From Klebsormidium nitens (Eukaryota; Streptophyta; Klebsormidiophyceae; Klebsormidiales; Klebsormidiaceae), in the NCBI GenBank assembly GCA_000708835.1, contig DF237825.1:1-26330 (forward strand): a stretch of DNA of 26,330 nucleotides. Direction: 5' to 3'. How positions within the stretch are numbered: position 1 is the first letter of the stretch; the number at the start of each line of letters is the position of its first letter. The position numbers and the translations under genes were made by a program. Below are positions 21,027-26,330 of this stretch, one piece after another. Under the pieces are notes generated by a model. The model did no database searches. It was not told where the DNA came from and saw only the letters and a list, made by a program, of their open reading frames with translations.

Positions 21027-22500
21027 TTTTAGGGTCTGCAATTTCTACAAGGTTTTGATAGAGTGTGGACGATTTTGAGACTTTCAATAGATATCGGGAG
21101 ATGATTATCTTCCAGCTTGTAGCTCACTTGCTATAATCAATAAGTGTGGATGGCCTGTTGTGTATTGAAGATGTCGGGTCTACTTGTCACTGAAGTTGGA
21201 CCCTTGACCTGTTCACTGGAGGCCAAGCAACGAGAGGCCCAGCAGGATGGAACACCGCCGAACATGCAGAACGCATCGACGCAAAGTACTCTCTGAAATT
21301 GTAGTGTCAACGTCGATGATCGATGATCTTTGTCAGTATCTTTGACAGCCTTATGGGATACTGTTCAGGTCGATTTGCATGACAGGCGTAACTTCAACGG
21401 TCTAAATCTTCATTCACACTTTCTTTCTGTGCGTTATTCACGCATACCAAGTGCACTAATGTTTCTTCGTATACTCATGCCTATGATCACTGGTCGTGCC
21501 ATTGAAACATGAAACACCGGTGCTCTTGCTTGTGACATTGAAGTACGGTCAATCAATGCAGCCTAAGTAGCAACTAATTTACACAGCTTACGAGTCACAG
21601 TGCCAATGCGGATCCGGGAGAACGTACAGCCGCACCCAGCTAAGCTTTGATTGGCCCTTGACTTCTCGTGTTCAATCTCGCAATGTCTCAGACTCATGCA
21701 GGGCCGCCGCCACACGCGCGGGCCGCGTCCATGCTAATGATACCCCCGCAGCCGCGGCCGTGCCGCGCCCGGCCTATAAACCCGCGCGGCCGCGCGGTTC
21801 GGACGCGGCTTAGTATAGCGTCGGAAGTTCAGTTCGGTTGGCGCGACCTTGCATTCCCACCCAACTCCCCCGGGCACACGCCCCCGGTTCATACGCGATG
21901 ACCCATAAGGACCTGGCTGTACCATAAGGCCTTAAGCCCGACCATTAACGCGCGGTGGCAAACCATTTCCGCCGCACTCCCCTAGCTTGACTTGAAGTCC
22001 CAGCCTAGATTCTAGCTCGTCAGGGAGATTGGAATGAGACATTGAGAGACAGAATGGCAAGTTGCAATTGAAGGGAAAAAGCTGAGCTGGCAATGGCGGA
22101 CCTTGGCGTGACCATGGCCCTCTATGGCGGCCTACTGACGGCCTGCATGAATGCCAGTTGGCCAAGCATCCTTGTCAGCTGGGGAAGTTTCCAGAGACTT
22201 CTAGGCAAGGCGGCAGGCGTTGGCGCCACTTGCATGCAGAATCATGGCTTCTTCTTAGGTTGCGAGCTTGCAGACCAGCTATTTACCATGATGAGGTTCC
22301 AGGCCTGAGAGCAGAGGTCAAAGAGGCTGCAGAAAGAAGGAGGCCTCTTTGAGGCGACGCCCCTGGGAGGATGGTCGAGGCAGGGGCAGCCACGAGTGCA
22401 GAGGAGGTGAGACCCGTTTCAGTTGACCTCTTTCGTGTGCTGCGGAGCTGTCAAGGGGCAGTCACTCTGCATTGCTTCAGATGCTAGATGTCAAGAATGG
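21027..22500. other. intergenic, no recognisable gene
   Basis: After the RPI stop there is AT-leaning sequence to about 21640, then a GC-rich island (separate entry), then mixed sequence. Open frames at 21330-21512, 21668-21901 and 22093-22308 encode nothing I recognise; the last begins ATGGCGGACC but has no supporting splice sites or family resemblance. Confidence 0.5.
21700..21900 (+). promoter_or_regulatory. GC-rich island with TATA box, possible orphan promoter
   Basis: Composition jumps to very GC- and CpG-rich between about 21700 and 21900, in AT-leaning surroundings. A clean TATAAA sits at 21775-21780 within GGCCTATAAACCCGCG, followed by GCGGCCGCGCGG. This resembles a strong core promoter, with a start expected about 30 bp downstream, but no convincing coding exon follows. 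It may drive a non-coding RNA, an unrecognised gene, or be part of a repeat element. Confidence 0.4.
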
Positions 22501-22585
22501 CTGGGGCCAATTGATTGCCCCTCTTTCAGAGGAGCGCTTCCTCAGCTCCAACCCACAGAAAGAGGGGCAGTCAATTGGCCCCCAG
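22501..22585. repeat. near-perfect fold-back (27-28 bp arms, 30 bp loop)
   Basis: The left arm at 22501-22527 (begins CTGGGGCCAATTGATTGCC) and the right arm at 22558-22585 (begins GAAAGAGGGGCAGTCAATTG) are inverted copies differing by one base and one extra base. Transcribed, this gives an ~85-nt hairpin in the size range of a microRNA precursor. The core word recurs nearby in both orientations (about 22436, 22608 and 22656). It could be a small-RNA precursor, the ends of a miniature element, or a local inverted duplication. No mature small RNA can be proved from sequence. Confidence 0.75.
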
Positions 22586-23280
22586 ATCGGCGTCCCAGTG
22601 TAGGCGCCAGTCAATTGGCATTGGTTGAGAAGCTTATATGTTAAAGATGAGTCAGGGCAAATTGACTGCCCCGTCGTTGAGCTCTATCTGCGACAGAGTT
22701 TCGAAGAAAGGGACGCAATGGACACTGTCCTGTTTCACCAATTGCTGTGGGAGCAGGGATTTTGCCACTGAGTCTGCTGCAAGAGAAAGACAATGATTGC
22801 CTCTCAACTAAGTGGTTTGCAGTCGTTCACAGGACGAATCTTCGACCGTTCATCAACGAGCAGAGTACAGAGGAGGGCATATGCTTTCGTGAATGAGCTG
22901 CTCGAGTGAATACGGTGACCCTTAACAAGCAGTCCTTCTGGCCCGTCCATTCTTTACTCCTCTGGGATGCCCCGCTTTCAGGCTGAGAAGTCGGGGTAAC
23001 TATCACGTGACACTTGTGTACCCCTGCGAACTCTCCTTCGAGGGCCGCTTGCGCTTCTGAGTGCGTTGCTTTGCTGCATGTGAGCAGTCTTTCTGGCCCC
23101 CCAACATCACATTGGTTCCCATTTTGAGTCGAAAGTGCTCCTCCACATCTCTTAAGGACTCTGACGTCTTGCAATTTTGCATCACATCTTCAGCAGAAAC
23201 AAACTTGAAGTGGACATTTAAACTCCCGCTCTGAGAATAATCCAATTGGCTACGAAATGTGAGGTTTTATCTCCACGCAG
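22586..23280. other. gene-poor stretch before the RUNKEL-like fragment
   Basis: I looked here for the exons that should precede the ARM-repeat fragment (kinase region and first repeats) and found none. A minus-strand open frame at 23003-23245, ending in a basic tail (KQRTQKRKRPSKESSQ), has protein-like texture but no ATG near its start and no family I know. Further copies of the GTCAATTGG word occur at 22608 and 22656. Confidence 0.4.
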
Positions 23281-24009
23281 GAGCGCGTCAGGCGAAGGGC
23301 CGTCGCCTCTCTTGGAGAATTGCTCTTTTACATCGCCACGCAAAGCGAGCAGTCTCCGCGCCCCGCCAACGCTCCGCTCGTGAGGGAGGTTCCTGACGTC
23401 ACTTTTGCAGCTGTTGGCAGTTTGCTGAGGCGAGGAGAAGATGAAGTTGCGCAGCATTATGCAGTGAAGACCATCGAAAACGTGGCGAGTCAGGGGGGCA
23501 CTTGGGCAGCCAAATTTGCGGGGGGGGAGATTATTGCGTTCGAACTTGGTGTTCATCTTCCAGGTAAGAAGCGAGCAGGGTCTCGGGTTTTATGTGGTCC
23601 TCTGGGGAGCTACGTGCAGTTTCGACACGGATTGGTGCGACTTAATGAATCGTGACGTCTCTAGGGCGGAAGAGAGGTTATCTTTTGTGAAGAAGAGGTT
23701 GTCTTCCCGTTTCCAAATCAAGACCAAGACGGGTTGTCGCTGAGTCCTGAGCTCTTTGATCGTTAACAACCTCGCTTGCAAATAGGAGTGCAGACCTTTC
23801 GAGGAGAGTGCGGAGGGCCGTTCGCGGACACTCGATAGGGCAAAGGTTTCTGACTGCCAATTCTAGCCGTCAAGATTGAGATTTCCTGAAGGTGACATCC
23901 AAAGTGTTGGAAGACTCTCTGCATCCTGAGCTTGAGGGGCTTCTAGAACATCAATGTCACTGGAAGACAGCTTTCGTAAACCATGCCAGTCAAGCTAAGA
24001 AGCTTTTTT

Positions 24010-24275
24010 CACTAATCTACTTACACCCCTCTCTCACACTGCAGACCTCCAAGCCCGTGCATCTGCCACTTGAAAACTTCCTCCATTAATTCACACCTCT
24101 TTCTCACGTTGCAGAAGAGCAAGCCGGAGCATCTGCAACTTATGAGATTCCTCCACTAACACACATCTCTCTCTTCCATTGCAGACCTCCAGGCCCGTAC
24201 ATATGCAACTCATAGAGTCCCTCCACTAACACACCTCTCTTTTACATTGCAGAACAGCAAACTGGAGCATCTGCG
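24010..24275 (+). repeat. ~70-bp tandem repeat, four copies, of a 3' splice site
   Basis: Four head-to-tail units have their GCAG at 24041, 24111, 24181 and 24249 (periods 70, 70, 68). Each has a pyrimidine tract, GCAG and about 24 nt resembling the start of the following exon (AGCAAGCCGGAGCATCTGC in unit 2; ACAGCAAACTGGAGCATCTG in unit 4). A CTAAC branch-point-like sequence precedes the last two acceptors (CTCCACTAACACAC) and degenerate forms precede the others. Only the last unit leads into the long exon block. It lies in the pseudogene intron. Confidence 0.85.
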
Positions 24276-24885
24276 TGCGACTGCAGGCTCCTGCCTCGTC
24301 CGCCTGTCCGCCTGGCGCGTGTCCAGCCGCTCATTGTCCCTTCCCTCCTAGAGCGCTTAGGCGCGCGAACGTTCGTGCACGGTTTGGGCGAAGGCAGCTC
24401 CAAGACGCAGCAGACGTACCTCAACCTGCTAAACATGGGCTTGCAGGTAATAGGGATTGACTTTGAAGGCTATAAGGATGCAAGAGCGTTAAGTAGGGAC
24501 CGGTGGGTGGAAAGAAGGAGGTTAGGGTGGGTATGGATTAGAGCGGGGTTTGGGGTTTGGGGTTTGGGATCGATCACTGCCCAAAAAGAAAGCAGGTTAC
24601 TCGGGCTTTCGGAGTTGTCCCGGGGACTTTCTTATAGCCCTTAGATCCTCATAGCTTCTAAACTTCGCGGTTATTGCAGGGGGTGGTGAAAATTGGCCCC
24701 ACCAGACTGCAGGCGCAACTCTTATCGGAGGAGCGGGCGCTTATCCCCACTCTGATGGCCTGCTGGAGCACGCCTCAGAAGTGCCGAGGGCGAAGGCGAC
24801 GGTGGCGTGTTGGATGCTGTCAGGCGGGGACGAGATGGCTGACTGCGCTGTGCAACGTTAAAGTGGTGAGTGGCCATAGGCGGGG

Positions 24886-24990
24886 CACGTTCACACCAGG
24901 TCATGAGTGCACGTTCACACCAGGTTTTCAGTGTTATGAGTGCACACCCACACCAAGTTATGAGTGCACGTTCGGACAAGGTATGAGTGC
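24886..24990 (+). repeat. short minisatellite, ~24-33 bp units
   Basis: Four to five imperfect copies of a unit with the core ATGAGTGCACGTTCACACCAG run head to tail, starting just after the donor at 24866. Unit length varies because one copy has an extra TTTCAGTGTT. It lies in an intron of the pseudogene and has no visible coding role. Confidence 0.8.
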
Positions 24991-25512
24991 GCTTCAGATC
25001 TGGAACGCGGGATAGCGTTGAAGCTTGTCTTGCAGAGTGTGGAGGCAACAATTGATCACTTAGCACTTTCTTGGAATGACCGGTGCTTTTGGTATACCCA
25101 CCGCTTATTTTATGATAGGCATTAAGTTGCTTGCTCGAAGCGCATTGACAGCCCTGTCACCGCTCCGTTCTCAACGTTTGAAAGCGAAGCAAAGTGTTGA
25201 TGGCAACAACTGCGTCTGAGAGCTAAAACATGATGCATCTCGAACGAGATTCTCATTGTCCACTCTGAAGCTTTCTACACACAAGAATGTGCCCGATATT
25301 CTCTTTTACTGTCTTTTGATTCTGATCGCAGCCTTCACCCGTCAAGCCCGTTGCACATTCAGATGGTGCCTTTTCACACTCCTCCCCAGATGTCTATCCC
25401 AGAGCGCCTTGCCAGGGACACAAACGAGTACGTGCAGCAGTAGAGAGCCTTCTCTTCTACACCTGAGGGCCTGCATGGGGCCCTTTCTGCCGAGGATAGG
25501 CGGAGCAGATTA

Positions 25513-26330
25513 AGATACTTGACTCGGTGTCATGTTGACTAGGCTTCTCAAAAAACCCGTACCCATGAAAGGCATGGAGCTTAGTACTACTTTTGGACTG
25601 CACCCAGAGGCTTTGCATTCATGCAGCCAGATTCAAGACCTTAGGTTGTCAACCGAGTAGATACGATTTAGTATGTCAGTATGTTGCAGTAAGTTAGTAT
25701 GCTGACCTCCATCCTCGCTAGCGTACTAGAGGCTGCACTCTCGTTGGTACGGATATAATTGCGCGCCGAACATATTGACAAGGCCAGTCACTCACAAACA
25801 ATTGTATGCTATGAAAGCCCCGCACTGGCCATGCATGGTGTATTGCAACGAGACCATCTCATATGCGCAGATCGTAGGCAATCATCATAATTCTTCCCTC
25901 AACAGCAGAGCCCAACGTGGCTGATTATACTAGCATTCTTTTGTGTCTGAATTGCAAAGTTCACCCACACACAGCAAAGTGACGTACATGCGCTGAGGAA
26001 GCGATGTTCAGATTGCAGGAGATCTGGCAGTGCTTCAGCAGAACAGAACAAGCGAAAAGAGAAAGTCAAGATGTGGCGAATCCAGTGCTTACAACAAAAC
26101 CAGGAAGCCACTTCCATGACAACTTTCCTTCCTTCTTGACTGACCAGGACATATTCTTCACTTCGGGCGAAGTGCACCTTCCCTAACCAGCCCCCGCGCA
26201 CCTTGTAAGAGTACTCCACACAACAACGTCAAATTGCCACATCACAAGCCAAGCAAAGCTTCTTGTCTTTCCAAAGAATTATATTCAGCGACATTCTTTC
26301 CAAAAAAGACTAATCAGCTCCTCAGACCAA
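25513..26330. other. unresolved right end, one unrecognised open frame
   Basis: No family is recognised. The best candidate is a minus-strand open frame from 26219 to 25899 whose first half (GWLGKVHFARSEEYVLVSQE, then GRKVVMEVASW) is protein-like and is followed by a possible donor (TGTT|GTAAGC near 26083-26092). The plus strand over 26004-26186 is also open. Either could be an exon of a gene lying mostly outside the window. Confidence 0.25.

Larger units (their letters stand above)
23281..25512 (+). pseudogene. RUK: broken RUNKEL/ULK4-type ARM-repeat gene fragment
   Basis: RUNKEL is the plant ULK4-related (pseudo)kinase with a long armadillo-repeat tail, required for phragmoplast function in cytokinesis. 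Four exon-like blocks match the middle of that tail: 23281-23563 (RRRAVASLGELLFYIATQSE; QHYAVKTIENVASQGG), 24253-24446 (TAGSCLVRL; GSSKTQQTYLNLLNM), 24680-24865 (EHASEVPRAKATVACW) and 25390-25443 (ERLARDTNEYVQQ). Phases across the introns fit the ancestral gene. The frame is broken by an indel within 23519-23541, an 8-bp duplication at 24299-24314, two shifts inside 24680-24865 and a TAG at 25441 with a local indel. The kinase region, N-terminal repeats and C-terminal half are missing. I infer a decaying partial copy; sequencing error is unlikely because the neighbouring genes are intact. Family identity is from recognition of the repeat sequence. Confidence 0.75.

Noticed and set aside
22093-22308. 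71-codon plus-strand ORF downstream of the GC-rich island
   Set aside because: No recognisable domain, no supporting splice sites, and the neighbouring frame is equally open; not enough to call a gene.

Overview
This looks like nuclear DNA of a green-lineage eukaryote. A streptophyte alga of the Klebsormidium type is my best guess, inferred from moderate GC, 60-600 bp spliceosomal introns and a CYP97B gene; no marker fixes the species. Genes are multi-exon with GT-AG introns plus two GC-AG introns. I found no rRNA, tRNA, CRISPR array or bacterial-style operon.

Layout. 1-3040 is poorly resolved: a possible minus-strand gene running off the left edge (1-998), a possible plus-strand gene (1115-2250), both unrecognised, and a decayed ORF with an MSV199-like domain of the kind found in large DNA viruses (2578-3034). 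3344-8689 (minus) is a complete 14-exon cytochrome P450 of the CYP97B family, about 630 aa, with a plastid-type leader. 9196-11909 (plus) is a complete 7-exon RING-CH (RINGv/MARCH-like) membrane protein, 320 aa. 11910-13204 is a gene-poor gap between convergent genes. 13205-16533 (minus) is a complete 5-exon diacylglycerol kinase with a membrane anchor and two C1 domains, 674 aa. 17158-21026 (plus) is a complete 10-exon ribose-5-phosphate isomerase A with a probable plastid transit peptide, 315 aa, cyanobacterial in type. 21027-23280 has no recognisable gene but holds a GC-rich TATA-containing island and a long fold-back with related short repeats. 23281-25512 (plus) is a broken fragment of the armadillo-repeat region of a RUNKEL/ULK4-type protein. 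25513-26330 has only an unrecognised open frame.

The four intact genes form two divergent pairs (CYP97B/RING-CH, 506 bp apart; DGK/RPI, 624 bp apart), with RING-CH and DGK converging. They do not form one pathway: P450 and RPI are probably plastid enzymes, while DGK and RING-CH belong to membranes. Their exons join in frame without lesions (about 5.8 kb of coding sequence), which makes assembly error an unlikely explanation for the several frameshifts in the RUNKEL-like fragment.

The most unusual structures are that fragment, its fourfold 70-bp tandem copy of a 3' splice site, the fold-back at 22501-22585, and the virus-like ORF. I did not find a clear new multi-gene system.
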